Assembly (NCBI RefSeq): GCF_002906855.1
Contig: NZ_MINI01000038.1
Span: 434,001-498,000 of the forward strand
Reading direction: 5' to 3'
Length of the DNA stretch: 64,000 bases
DNA from: Pseudomonas putida
Lineage (GTDB): Bacteria; Pseudomonadota; Gammaproteobacteria; Pseudomonadales; Pseudomonadaceae
Shown here: piece after piece, positions 8,741 through 19,454 of the stretch
Numbering within the stretch: position 1 is the stretch's first letter
Layout of the letters: each line of letters opens with the position of its first letter
Notes under the pieces: generated by a model
What the model saw: only the letters and a program-made list of their open reading frames with translations
The model's database searches: none
What the model was told of the DNA's origin: nothing
Made by a program: the position numbers and the translations under genes

Positions 8741-10744
8741 ATGAGTGCACCGTCCCCATCCCTTGCCAATGGCAAGATCCGCATGAACCCGCCGGTGTTC
8801 TACTTCGCGGCTAGTTTCATTCTTATCTTCGGCCTGGTGGTCGTCGCCTTCCCGCAGGCATCCGGTGAGTGGTTGCTGGCGGCGCAGAACTGGGCGGCCA
8901 ACACGGTCGGCTGGTACTACATGCTGGCCATGACCCTGTATCTGGTGTTCGTGGTGGTCACGGCCTTGTCTGGCTACGGCAAGATCAAGCTCGGGGCCGA
9001 CCATGACGAGCCCGAGTTCAGCTATTTGTCCTGGGCCGGCATGTTGTTCGCCGCCGGTATCAGCATCACGCTGTTCTTCTTCTGCGTGTCCGAACCGCTG
9101 ACCCACATGCTCACCCCGCCCCAGGGTGAAGGGGGCACGGCCGAGGCCGGGCGCCAGGCAATGGAGATCCTGTTCCTGCACTGGGGCCTGCATGGCTGGG
9201 GCGTGTTCGCCTTCGTCGGCATGGCGCTGGCCTACTTCGCCTACCGGCACAACCTGCCGCTGGCCCTCCGTTCGGCGCTGTATCCGCTGATCGGCAAACG
9301 TATCAATGGCCCGATCGGCTATGCCGTCGACGGCTTCGGCATCATTGCCACGGTGTTCGGCCTGGGCGCCGACATGGGCTTTGGTGTGCTGCACCTGAAC
9401 GCCGGCCTCGACTACCTGTTCGGCATCAGCCACAGCCAGTGGGTGCAGGTGATCCTCATCGCGCTGATGATGGGCGCGGCGGTGGCGGTAGCCGTGGCGG
9501 GTGTGGAAAAGGGCGTGCGGGTGATGAGCGACATCAACCTGTTCCTGGCCTGTGCATTGCTGCTGTTCGTGCTGTTCGCCGGGCCCACCCAGCACCTGTT
9601 CAATACCCTGATCCAGAACCTCGGCGATTACCTCGGTGCCTTGCCGCGCAAGAGCTTCGACGTGTACGCCTATGGCGAGCAACGTGACTGGCTGGGTGGC
9701 TGGACGGTGTTCTACTGGGCCTGGTGGATTGCCTGGGCGCCGTTCGTGGGCTTGTTCATCGCGCGCATCTCGCGTGGCCGCACCATCCGTGAGTTCGTTT
9801 TCGGCGTGCTGCTGATCCCGTTGGGCTTCACCCTGGCGTGGATGTCGATCTTCGGCAACAGCGCGCTGGACCAGGTGATCAACCACGGCATGACCGCGCT
9901 CGGCCAGTCGGCGTTGGACAACCCGTCGATGAGCCTGTACCTGCTGCTGGAAACTTACCCGTGGAGCAAGACGGTGATTGCCGTGACGGTGTTCATCAGC
10001 TTCGTGTTCTTCGTCACCTCGGCCGACTCCGGCACCGTGGTGCTGTCGACCCTGTCCGCCAAGGGCGGCGGTGCTGATGAAGACGGGCCGAACTGGTTGC
10101 GCATCTTCCGGGGCGCGATGACTGCGCTGATCACCAGCGGCCTGTTGTTCGCGGGCAGTATCGATTCGCTGAAGTCCGCGGTGGTGCTGACCTCGCTGCC
10201 GTTCTCGCTGATCTTGCTGTGCATGATGTGGGGGTTGCACAAGGCCTTCTACCTGGAGAGCCAGCGGCAGATCGCGCAGATGCACTCGCTGGCACCGTTC
10301 GCCCAGTCACGCCGTGGTCGTGGTGGCTGGCGTCAACGCCTGAGCCAGGCCGTGCATTTCCCGTCGCGGGACGAGGTGTACCGCTTCATGGACGACGTGG
10401 TACGCCCGGCGATAGCCGAAGTGCGTGAGGTGTTCGAGCAGAAGGGCCTGGTGCTGGTGACCCAGGACGATCCGAGCCATGACAACGTCAGCCTGAAGGT
10501 TGGCCATGGCGAGGAACAGCCGTTCATCTACCAGGTGCAGATGCGTGGCTACTTCACGCCGTCGTTCGCGTTGGGTGGGCTGGGCACGCAGGAGTTGAAG
10601 AACCGCCGGTACTACCGGGCCGAGGTGCACCTGAGCGAAGGCAGCCAGAACTATGACCTGGTGGGCTACAGCAAGGAGCAGATCATCAACGACATCCTCG
10701 ACCAGTACGAGCGGCACATGCAGTTCCTGCATCTGGTCAGGTAG
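8741..10744 (+). CDS. BCCT-family (choline/betaine/carnitine-type) transporter
   Basis: A 667-residue BCCT transporter with about twelve membrane segments up to roughly residue 510, then a cytoplasmic tail of about 150 residues. Family marks are the glycine-rich GLGADMGFGVLHLNAGL segment in the middle and the WAWWIAWAPFVGLFIARISRGRTIREF signature around TM8. I chose ATG at 8741 because GAGG lies 11 bases upstream and it puts the first hydrophobic segment near the N-terminus; a frame open from 8636 has no support. BetT-type proteins import choline, and long C-terminal tails sense osmolarity. Because it lies among sulfur genes it might instead carry a sulfur-containing quaternary or sulfonated osmolyte; that is inference. 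Confidence 0.88.
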   Translation: MSAPSPSLANGKIRMNPPVFYFAASFILIFGLVVVAFPQASGEWLLAAQNWAANTVGWYYMLAMTLYLVFVVVTALSGYGKIKLGADHDEPEFSYLSWAGMLFAAGISITLFFFCVSEPLTHMLTPPQGEGGTAEAGRQAMEILFLHWGLHGWGVFAFVGMALAYFAYRHNLPLALRSALYPLIGKRINGPIGYAVDGFGIIATVFGLGADMGFGVLHLNAGLDYLFGISHSQWVQVILIALMMGAAVAVAVAGVEKGVRVMSDINLFLACALLLFVLFAGPTQHLFNTLIQNLGDYLGALPRKSFDVYAYGEQRDWLGGWTVFYWAWWIAWAPFVGLFIARISRGRTIREFVFGVLLIPLGFTLAWMSIFGNSALDQVINHGMTALGQSALDNPSMSLYLLLETYPWSKTVIAVTVFISFVFFVTSADSGTVVLSTLSAKGGGADEDGPNWLRIFRGAMTALITSGLLFAGSIDSLKSAVVLTSLPFSLILLCMMWGLHKAFYLESQRQIAQMHSLAPFAQSRRGRGGWRQRLSQAVHFPSRDEVYRFMDDVVRPAIAEVREVFEQKGLVLVTQDDPSHDNVSLKVGHGEEQPFIYQVQMRGYFTPSFALGGLGTQELKNRRYYRAEVHLSEGSQNYDLVGYSKEQIINDILDQYERHMQFLHLVR

Positions 10745-10753
10745 TAGTCTGTA

Positions 10754-10833
10754 CCGGCCTCTTCGCGGGACAAGCCCGCTCCTACAAGGGCAATACGATT
10801 CCTGTAAGAGCGGGCTTGTCCCGCGAAGAGGCC
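10754..10833. repeat. REP pair in inverted orientation (BIME-like)
   Basis: A REP copy at about 10754-10787 and an inverted copy at 10801-10833 (CCTGTAAGAGCGGGC...) flank a short spacer between the convergent BCCT gene and tauD. The pair can fold into a long stem and probably also stops transcription from both sides. Confidence 0.85.
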
Positions 10834-10849
10834 AGAGCAGGGAAACCAT

Positions 10850-12568
<1,719 letters not shown>

Positions 12569-12572
<4 letters not shown>

Positions 12573-13357
12573 GCGCGCTCCTGCAGGTTTTGGCGTTGGG
12601 AGAACACGCGGGCCAGTACATGCTCGCGGGTCTCGATGAAGCGTGGATCGGACTTGATCGCCCGGGCCGACTCGCCAGCGGCATAGCGCTGGCCGAAGTC
12701 CAGCTGCAGGCGCTCGACCACGCGGCCGGGGTTTGGGGCCAGCAGCACCAGCTCGCTGGCGAGGAACACCGCTTCCTCGATGTCGTGGGTAATCAGGAAT
12801 ACCGGTTTGGCGGTGCGCTGCCAGACCTGCAGCAGCAGCTCCTGCATCTGCTCACGGGTGAAGGCATCGAGGGCGCCGAACGGTTCGTCCATCAGCAGCA
12901 CCCGCGGGTCGGCGGCCAGTGCCCGGGCCAGCCCCACGCGCTGCTTCTGGCCACCGGACAGTTGCCAGATGCGCCGCTCGCCGAAGCCGTCGAGGTCGAC
13001 CAGGGCCAGCATCTCGCGGGCCTTGGCCTCACGCTGTTCGCGTGGCACTCCGGCCAGCTCCAGGCCAAAGGCGACATTGCCCAGCACGTTCTGCCAAGGC
13101 AGCAGGGCATCATCCTGGAACACCACGCCACGCTCGGCCCCCGGGCCCTGTACCGGCATGCCGTCGAGGGTGATGCGCCCGCTGCTCGGGGCGACGAAGC
13201 CGGCGATCAGGTTCAGCAGCGAGGTCTTGCCACTGCCGGATGGCCCGAGGGCCACCAGCAGTTGGCGCGGCCCCAGGCTCAGGTTGATGTCGGCCAGCAC
13301 CGGGGCGGTGGCGCCGGGGTACTGTGCGCTGATGCGCTCCAGTTCGAGCAAGGCCAT
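12569..13357 (-). CDS. tauB: Taurine ABC transporter ATP-binding protein
   Basis: A 262-residue ABC ATPase of the nitrate/sulfonate/taurine family. The Walker A is GPSGSGKTS, the signature is [15 protein letters not shown], Walker B is [12 protein letters not shown], and the switch histidine lies in LITHDIEEA. The GALD after Walker B is typical of this subfamily. It follows tauA after a 24-base gap and overlaps tauC by four bases. Confidence 0.92.
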
Positions 13358-13381
13358 GGCAGGCTCCGTGCGGTTGCAGTC

Positions 13382-14353
13382 TTAGTTGGGGATGTACTGG
13401 GCGCTGACGTACGGCGAGTAGTCCGGCAGCACCGCGTCGACCTTGCCTTGCTGCTTGAGGAAGGTGGCCGTGTCGGTCAGCGCCTGGGTGGTGGGTGCGC
13501 CTAGTTCCCTGGTTTGGTCGGCGGCCAGCGGGTAGACGTTGCCCTGCAGCAGCACCGGGATATCAGCCAGTTTGGCGCCGGACAGCTTGGCCAGCTTGGC
13601 GACGTTGTCCGGGTTGGCCAGCCAGGCTTGAGGGTCCTTGCGGTAGTCGGCGTAGGCGTCGAGGGTGACCTTGGCGAAAGCCTTGACCACCTCTGGGTGC
13701 TTGGCGGCGAAGTCCTTACGCACGATCCAGGCATCGAAGGTCGGTGCGCCTTTTTCGGCCAGTTCGCCCGAGGTGATCAGCACCTTGCCGTTTTCCTTGG
13801 CCACGCCCAGGGCCGGGTCCCAGACGTAGGTGGCGTCGATGTCTCCGCGCTTCCAGGCGGCAATGATCGCCGGTGGCGCGAGGTTGAGGATCTGTACTTT
13901 GGATGGGTCGATGTTCCAGCTCTTCAGCGCGGCCAGCAGGCTGTAGTGGCCAGTGGAAACGAACGGCACGGCGACTTTCTTGCCGATCAGGTCCTGCGGG
14001 GTCTTGATGCTGTCGCGGGCGACCAGGGCCTCGCCGGCACCGATCTGGGTGGCGATGAGGAAGGTCTCGACCGGCAGCTTGCGGGTCGCTGCGGCAGCCA
14101 GCGGGCTGGAGCCGAGGTAACCGATCTGCACGTCGCCGCTGGCCACGGCGGTGATCACGTCCGCGCCGTTATCGAACTTGCGCCAGTCGATGCTGGCCTT
14201 GCTGGCTTTTTCGTAGTTGCCATCGACCTGGGCCACCTTGGCCGGGTCGACGGTGGTCTGGTAGGCAACGGTGAGGTCGGCGGCCTGGGCCAACCAGCTG
14301 GCGCTGGCGAGGGTCAGGGCGGCGAACAGGCGCAGCGGAGCATGCGGGATCAT
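13382..14353 (-). CDS. tauA: Taurine-binding periplasmic protein
   Basis: A 323-residue periplasmic binding protein for taurine. A signal peptide of about 24 residues ends in WLAQA, and the mature chain starts ADLTVAYQTTVDPAKVAQ. The segments NGADVITAVASGDVQIGYLGSSPLAAA and the C-terminal half typical of TauA are present. I chose ATG at 14353 with GAGAGG six bases upstream; an in-frame TTG seven codons earlier is less likely. It is the first gene of the tau operon, which is normally induced in sulfate limitation under CysB control. Confidence 0.92.
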   Translation of the reverse strand: MIPHAPLRLFAALTLASASWLAQAADLTVAYQTTVDPAKVAQVDGNYEKASKASIDWRKFDNGADVITAVASGDVQIGYLGSSPLAAAATRKLPVETFLIATQIGAGEALVARDSIKTPQDLIGKKVAVPFVSTGHYSLLAALKSWNIDPSKVQILNLAPPAIIAAWKRGDIDATYVWDPALGVAKENGKVLITSGELAEKGAPTFDAWIVRKDFAAKHPEVVKAFAKVTLDAYADYRKDPQAWLANPDNVAKLAKLSGAKLADIPVLLQGNVYPLAADQTRELGAPTTQALTDTATFLKQQGKVDAVLPDYSPYVSAQYIPN

Positions 14354-14853
14354 GGTGAACCTCTCGTCAGGCAATGGATGTATTGGATGACGAGAAGGCT
14401 AAATGATCTAAGAAATAGAAAATAAATAACTTTTTAGAATTAGCTTAGGAGCCAAACGCTTTAACGCTCGCCATAACCGGAAAAGGCACCTGGCGCAACG
14501 GCGATCCGCTGCTAATCTTTTTTCCCTTCGTAAGGGGGTGTGACCGGTTGCTGGTCGGCAAACGTTTGCAAATAACCTAAAGGTATGATTGACAGCGCCG
14601 ATACAACTTTTCGTAGTAAAGGTTCCTACGATATTCCGTAAAAATCTTACTAATTCATAAAACGGTCATTTTGGATTTATAGGATTGTCATTATCCTGTA
14701 GCGCAGGGGGCGTCTTAGACCAAAGTCGAGAAACGTTTAGAAACTATTGACTTAATGGTCACGCTTTGGGGCTAATCGCCCATCCACGGTTGAGCGGGGC
14801 AACAGATCCTGCCGCCAGAGATACACAAGAATTAGAACGTAGAGGAGCAAAAC
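14354..14853. other. 500-base divergent intergenic region, tauA / OprD-type porin
   Basis: No gene is visible here. The tauA side (14400-14450) is AT-rich and contains the sulfur-promoter motif. The porin side has a short dyad (CGTAG ... CTACG, 14612-14630) and a long AT-rich run to about 14700, then a purine-rich ribosome-binding site (GAGGAG) just before the porin ATG. The porin transcript could have a leader of 100-200 bases; its start site cannot be fixed from sequence. Confidence 0.6.
14421..14435 (-). promoter_or_regulatory. AT-rich sulfur-promoter motif before tauA
   Basis: On the minus strand this reads AAAAAGTTATTTATT, about 70-80 bases upstream of the tauA start. It matches the motif before the sfnB operon (5003-5020) and lsfA (16251-16267). 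A role in CysB-type activation is inferred from the shared position only. Confidence 0.4.
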
Positions 14854-16185
14854 ATGTACAAGTCCAGCCTGGCCGTGGCCGTGGCACTGGGGGTTTTCGC
14901 CCAAACAGCAGGCGCTGCCGGTTTCGTTGAAGACAGCAAACTGTCGCTGAGCTCGCGCACCATGTACTTCAACAACGATAACCGCGATGGCGGTAACGAC
15001 AACCGTGAATCAGGTCAGGGCTTCAAGCTCGACTACATCTCCGGTTTCACCCCAGGCACCGTTGGTTTCGGTGTCGACGCCCAGGCCCTGTGGGGGATTC
15101 ACCTGGATGGCGGTCGCGGCAAGCACCCGGATAACAGCAGCTTCTTCCCAAGCGACAGCGACGGTTCGGCTGTAGACCAGTGGGCACGCTTCGGCGCCAA
15201 CGCCAAGGCCCGCTTCTCGAAGACCGAGGTTCACTTCGGTAGCGCCCTGGCGCCAAACCTGCCGATCCTGGTGTCCAACGACGGTCGTCTGCTGCCGCAG
15301 ACCTTCGAGGGTGGCACCATCCAGTCGAAGGAAATCGATAACCTGACCGTCAACGCCGGTCAGCTGACCCACGCCATGGGTCGTGCTTCGAGCAACCGCA
15401 CCGGCCTGTCGGTCGCCGGCGCCACTGCCGACAGCAACAAGTTCCGCTTCGGCGGCCTGGACTACAAGCTCACTCCAGACCTGACCCTGCAGTACTACTA
15501 CTCGAACCTGGAAGACTTCTACAAGCAGCACTTCCTGGGCGCGACCCACGTCTTCAAGATCGCTGACGACCAGTCGTTCAAAACCGACCTGCGCTACTTC
15601 GACAGCAGCAGCGACGGCAACAACGGTCACGGCGGCGGCTACAACTTCAACAACAACGGTGGCTATGCCAAGAACACTGGCAAGGTCGACAACAAGACCT
15701 GGTCTGCCATGTTCACCTACACCCTCGGTGGCCATGCGCTGATGCTCGGTCGTCAGCAAGTCAGCGATGACGGCGGTTTCGTCTGGCTGAACCAAGGCAG
15801 TGTGGTTGACGGCAACGGCCGCAACGAAGGTGCTGGTGGTTCCAGCTTCTACCTGTTCACCGACAGCATGATCAACCAGTTCGCCCGTGCTGGCGAGAAC
15901 ACCAACTTCGGTCAGTACTCCTATGACTTCGCCTCGCTGGGCGTTCCAGGCCTGAAGGCTTCGGTTGCCTACCTGCGTGGTGACGACATTCGCTACAAGA
16001 GCGGCCACGGCACCTACAACGAATGGGAACGTGACGCACGCGTCGACTACACCATTCAGCAAGGCACCCTCAAAGGCTTGGGCTTCAGCCTGCGTCAGGG
16101 CGTCTACCGTGGTGGCAGCAACGAAGCCAGCGCCGACCAGGATCAGACTCGCTTCATCGTGAACTACACTTACAGCTTCCTGTAA
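14854..16185 (+). CDS. OprD-family outer-membrane porin
   Basis: A 443-residue OprD-family specific porin. The signal peptide ends near residue 21 (QTAGA), and the mature chain opens with GFVEDSKLSLSSRTMYFNND, the usual OprD start. Conserved blocks include GFKLDYISGFTPGTVGFGVDAQ, the LPQTFEGGTIQSKEIDNL segment and a C-terminal strand ending in YSFL. It resembles the OprE/OprQ subgroup. A GAGGAG site precedes the ATG. Lying between the taurine operon and lsfA, it may admit sulfonates or other organosulfur compounds through the outer membrane; that role is inferred from context. Confidence 0.88.
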   Translation: MYKSSLAVAVALGVFAQTAGAAGFVEDSKLSLSSRTMYFNNDNRDGGNDNRESGQGFKLDYISGFTPGTVGFGVDAQALWGIHLDGGRGKHPDNSSFFPSDSDGSAVDQWARFGANAKARFSKTEVHFGSALAPNLPILVSNDGRLLPQTFEGGTIQSKEIDNLTVNAGQLTHAMGRASSNRTGLSVAGATADSNKFRFGGLDYKLTPDLTLQYYYSNLEDFYKQHFLGATHVFKIADDQSFKTDLRYFDSSSDGNNGHGGGYNFNNNGGYAKNTGKVDNKTWSAMFTYTLGGHALMLGRQQVSDDGGFVWLNQGSVVDGNGRNEGAGGSSFYLFTDSMINQFARAGENTNFGQYSYDFASLGVPGLKASVAYLRGDDIRYKSGHGTYNEWERDARVDYTIQQGTLKGLGFSLRQGVYRGGSNEASADQDQTRFIVNYTYSFL

Positions 16186-16200
16186 GTCGTAGCCACACCA

Positions 16201-16228
16201 AAAGCCTCGCCTAGTGCGAGGCTTTTTT
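16201..16228 (+). terminator. Rho-independent terminator after the porin gene
   Basis: AAAGCCTCGCCTAGTGCGAGG followed by CTTTTTT gives a GC stem with a short loop and a T-run, 16 bases past the porin stop. Confidence 0.88.
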
Positions 16229-16250
16229 ATGGCCGCGATTTCGTATGCGT

Positions 16251-16267
16251 AAAAGTTATAAATAAAT
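16251..16267 (+). promoter_or_regulatory. AT-rich sulfur-promoter motif before lsfA
   Basis: AAAAGTTATAAATAAAT lies about 80-98 bases upstream of the lsfA start and is continued by another AT tract (TTATTTATTC). It matches the motif before tauA and the sfnB operon, supporting a shared sulfur-starvation control. This is a by-eye match. Confidence 0.4.
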
Positions 16268-16348
16268 CGTTATTTATTCTTTTTGTTTCTCATCGAATGC
16301 AGGCACATTGAACCCACACGCCAGAACACAGCACAGGAGCCGCACCCC

Positions 16349-16987
16349 ATGAGCCTCAAACTCGGCGACATCGCCCCGGACTTCGAGCAGGAATCCAGTG
16401 AAGGCAAGATCCGCTTCCACGAATGGCTGGGCAGCAGCTGGGGTGTGCTGTTTTCCCACCCGGCAGACTTTACCCCGGTATGCACCACCGAACTGGGCCT
16501 GACTGCAAAGCTCAAGGAAGACTTCGCCAAGCGCGGCGTGAAGGCCATCGCTCTGTCGGTCGACCCGGTCGATTCGCACCACAAGTGGATCGAGGATATC
16601 AATGAGACCCAGAACACCGTGGTCAACTTCCCGATCATCGCCGACGCCGACCGCAAGGTGTCCGACCTGTACGACTTGATTCACCCCAATGCCAGCGACA
16701 CCCTCACCGTGCGTTCGCTGTTCGTCATCGACCCGAACAAGAAGGTGCGCCTGACCATTACCTATCCGGCCAGTACCGGGCGCAACTTCAACGAAATCCT
16801 GCGGGTGATCGACTCGCTGCAGCTCACCGACAACCACAAGGTCGCCACGCCAGGTAACTGGCAGGACGGCGACGAGGTTGTGATCGTGCCTTCGCTGAAG
16901 GACGAAGACGAGATCAAGCAGCGCTTCCCGAAAGGTTATCGGGCGGTGAAACCCTATCTGCGGCTGACCCCGCAGCCTAATCGCTGA
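16349..16987 (+). CDS. lsfA: 1-Cys peroxiredoxin LsfA
   Basis: A 212-residue peroxiredoxin of the 1-Cys (Prx6) class. The peroxidatic cysteine is Cys45 in TPVCTTE, and the C-terminal domain carries YPASTGRNFNEILRVIDSLQ typical of Prx6. It reduces hydrogen peroxide and organic peroxides. In Pseudomonas it is one of the proteins made in sulfate starvation and lies next to ssu, as here. I chose ATG at 16349, preceded by AGGAG; a longer frame from 16283 adds residues not found in the family. A terminator follows, so it is probably monocistronic. Confidence 0.93.
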   Translation: MSLKLGDIAPDFEQESSEGKIRFHEWLGSSWGVLFSHPADFTPVCTTELGLTAKLKEDFAKRGVKAIALSVDPVDSHHKWIEDINETQNTVVNFPIIADADRKVSDLYDLIHPNASDTLTVRSLFVIDPNKKVRLTITYPASTGRNFNEILRVIDSLQLTDNHKVATPGNWQDGDEVVIVPSLKDEDEIKQRFPKGYRAVKPYLRLTPQPNR

Positions 16988-17030
16988 TGAATTTCTCGTT
17001 GCATTGCTCTTAGCCATAGCAGGGATTTTC

Positions 17031-17054
17031 GGGCCGTTTCGACGGCCCTTTTTT
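17031..17054 (+). terminator. Rho-independent terminator after lsfA
   Basis: GGGCCGTTTCGACGGCCC is followed by TTTTTT, about 45 bases past the lsfA stop. It separates lsfA from the ssu operon. Confidence 0.88.
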
Positions 17055-17087
17055 ATGGCTGTAAAAACCTGAATGACTCAAATTAAA

Positions 17088-17097
17088 ATGGAATAAA
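17088..17097 (+). promoter_or_regulatory. ATGGAATAAA box upstream of ssuA
   Basis: The same 10-mer as at 7546-7555 before epsC. It stands about 170 bases upstream of the ssuA start in an AT-rich stretch that is probably the ssu promoter. The 282 bases between lsfA and ssuA hold no ssuE gene. Confidence 0.35.
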
Positions 17098-17269
17098 CAA
17101 ATGAAAAAATATGATTTCTAGATATATGAACGGGCTGGTAATGTCACTCCAACAGAACACCAGGCAACGCCGAAACTACTGACCGGCCGAGCCATTGCTC
17201 CACCACCTTACTCGCCCGCCAACGAGGCAAGCAGGTGCAACCCGAACCTCAATCGCACAGGAGAGCGCC

Positions 17270-18235
17270 ATGCGCACAGTCTTCTTGCGTCGTGGTCTGG
17301 TCGCCCTGTTTGCGGCGGCTGTGTCCTTCGGCGCCATCACCCAAGCCCAGGCCGAAAGCCTGCGAATCGGTTACCAGAAGTACGGCACCCTGGTGTTGCT
17401 CAAGGCCAAAGGCACGCTGGAAAAGCGCCTGGCCGAGCAGGGTGTGCAAGTGCAGTGGACCGAGTTCCCTGGCGGCCCACAGCTGCTTGAAGGGCTGAAC
17501 GTCGGCTCGATCGACTTCGGTGTCACCGGCGAGACACCGCCCGTGTTCGCCCAGGCCGCTGGCGCCGACCTGCTCTACGTGGCCTATGAGCCGCCAGCGC
17601 CGCACAGCGAAGCCATCCTCGTGCCGAAAGGTTCGCCGATCCAGTCGGTGAAAGAACTCAAAGGCAAGAAAGTCGCCTTCAACAAAGGCTCCAACGTTCA
17701 TTACCTGCTGGTCCGCGCTCTGGAAGATGCCGGCCTCAATTACAGCGACATCCAGCCCGTCTACCTGCCGCCTGCCGATGCCCGCGCCGCCTTCGAGCGT
17801 GGCAGTGTCGATGCCTGGGTAATCTGGGACCCGTACCAGGCCGCCGCCGAGCAACAGCTGCAGGCCCGTACCCTGCGTGACGGCAAGGGCCTGGTCGACA
17901 ACCACCAGTTCTACCTGGCTACCCGCAACTACGCCACCCAACACCCGGCGGTGATCAGCACCCTGATCGACGAAGTGCGTGCCGTGGGCCAGTGGTCCCA
18001 GGCCAACCCGCAGGAAGTCACCGACCAGGTCGCGCCATTGCTCGGCCTGCCCGGCGATATCACCCTGACCTCGGTCAAGCGCCAAGGATACGGTGCCCAG
18101 CCGCTCACCCCGCAAGTGGTGGCCGCACAACAGAAGATCGCCGACACCTTCCAGGCGCTCAAGCTGATTCCCAAGCCGCTGAGCATCAAGGACGTGATCT
18201 GGACACCCCCGGCCAAGGTCGCCACCGCGCCTTGA
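17270..18235 (+). CDS. ssuA: Alkanesulfonate-binding periplasmic protein
   Basis: A 321-residue periplasmic binding protein for aliphatic sulfonates. A signal peptide of about 28 residues ends in TQAQA, followed by ESLRIGYQKYGTLVLLKAKG, the usual SsuA start. The LNVGSIDFGVTGETPPVFAQAAG and SVDAWVIWDPYQAAAE segments are characteristic. ATG at 17270 has AGGAG upstream; the frame upstream to 17195 shows no signal sequence. It is the first gene of ssuADCBF here; in other pseudomonads ssuE stands in front of it. Confidence 0.93.
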   Translation: MRTVFLRRGLVALFAAAVSFGAITQAQAESLRIGYQKYGTLVLLKAKGTLEKRLAEQGVQVQWTEFPGGPQLLEGLNVGSIDFGVTGETPPVFAQAAGADLLYVAYEPPAPHSEAILVPKGSPIQSVKELKGKKVAFNKGSNVHYLLVRALEDAGLNYSDIQPVYLPPADARAAFERGSVDAWVIWDPYQAAAEQQLQARTLRDGKGLVDNHQFYLATRNYATQHPAVISTLIDEVRAVGQWSQANPQEVTDQVAPLLGLPGDITLTSVKRQGYGAQPLTPQVVAAQQKIADTFQALKLIPKPLSIKDVIWTPPAKVATAP

Positions 18236-18295
18236 TTGATTCGCCTGCGCCGGGGCACCGCCCTGGCCCTCGCCACCCTTGAGGAGACAACTCCA

Positions 18296-19444
18296 ATGAG
18301 CCTTAACATATTCTGGTTCCTTCCTACCCACGGTGACGGCAAGTACCTGGGCACTTCCGACGGCGCCCGCGCGGTCGATCACGGTTACCTGCAGCAAATC
18401 GCCCAGGCCGCCGACCGCCTGGGTTTCGGAGGGGTGTTGATCCCTACCGGGCGTTCCTGCGAAGACTCCTGGTTAGTGGCGGCGTCGCTGATTCCGGTGA
18501 CCCAGCGCCTGAAATTCCTGGTAGCCCTGCGCCCAGGCATCATTTCGCCGACCGTGGCCGCACGCCAGGCCGCGACCCTCGATCGGCTGTCCAACGGCCG
18601 TGCGCTATTCAACCTGGTGACCGGGGGCGACCCGGATGAACTGGCCGGTGACGGCCTGCACCTGAACCACCAGGAGCGCTACGAAGCCTCGGTCGAGTTC
18701 ACCCGCATCTGGCGCAAGGTGCTGGAAGGCGAAACCGTCGACTACGACGGCAAGCACATCCAGGTGAAGGGCGCCAAGCTGCTCTATCCACCGATCCAGC
18801 AGCCGCGTCCGCCGCTGTACTTTGGTGGTTCGTCGGACGCGGCCCAGGACCTCGCAGCCGAGCAGGTCGAGCTTTACCTGACCTGGGGCGAGCCGCCGAG
18901 CGCCGTTGCCGAGAAGATCGCCCAGGTACGTGAGAAAGCTGCCGCTCAGGGCCGGGAAGTACGCTTCGGCATCCGCCTGCACGTGATCGTGAGGGAGACC
19001 AACGAAGAAGCCTGGGCTGCCGCTGACAAGCTGATTTCGCACCTGGACGACGACACCATTGCCCGTGCCCAGGCCTCGCTGGCGCGTTTCGACTCGGTCG
19101 GCCAGCAGCGCATGGCGGCCCTGCACAAGGGCAACCGCGACAACCTGGAAGTCAGCCCCAACCTCTGGGCCGGTGTCGGCCTGGTGCGTGGCGGTGCCGG
19201 CACCGCGCTGGTCGGCGATGGCCCGACCGTGGCGGCACGGGTCAAGGAATACGCCGAGCTGGGTATCGATACCTTTATCTTCTCTGGTTATCCACACCTG
19301 GAAGAGTCGTACCGGGTGGCCGAACTGCTGTTCCCGCACCTCGATGTGCAGCGCCCGGAGCAGGCCAAGGCTGGCGGCTACGTGAGCCCGTTCGGCGAAA
19401 TGGTCGCCAACGACATCCTGCCCAAGTCCGTCGCGCAGAGCTGA
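18296..19444 (+). CDS. ssuD: FMNH2-dependent alkanesulfonate monooxygenase
   Basis: A 382-residue luciferase-fold monooxygenase that uses reduced FMN and oxygen to split alkanesulfonates into sulfite and an aldehyde. Its length matches SsuD. The N-terminal [19 protein letters not shown] start, the FNLVTGGDP segment and the [19 protein letters not shown]-terminal block are family marks. ATG at 18296 has GAGGAG upstream. It needs reduced flavin from a separate reductase; none is encoded in this operon because ssuE is missing. Confidence 0.94.
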   Translation: MSLNIFWFLPTHGDGKYLGTSDGARAVDHGYLQQIAQAADRLGFGGVLIPTGRSCEDSWLVAASLIPVTQRLKFLVALRPGIISPTVAARQAATLDRLSNGRALFNLVTGGDPDELAGDGLHLNHQERYEASVEFTRIWRKVLEGETVDYDGKHIQVKGAKLLYPPIQQPRPPLYFGGSSDAAQDLAAEQVELYLTWGEPPSAVAEKIAQVREKAAAQGREVRFGIRLHVIVRETNEEAWAAADKLISHLDDDTIARAQASLARFDSVGQQRMAALHKGNRDNLEVSPNLWAGVGLVRGGAGTALVGDGPTVAARVKEYAELGIDTFIFSGYPHLEESYRVAELLFPHLDVQRPEQAKAGGYVSPFGEMVANDILPKSVAQS

Positions 19445-19454
19445 GGGCCGGGCC

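Noticed and set aside
7652..10285. 877-codon open frame on the minus strand opposite epsC and the BCCT gene
   Set aside because: It lies antisense to two clear genes, is rich in His, Gln and Arg without domains, and is a usual by-product of high GC content.
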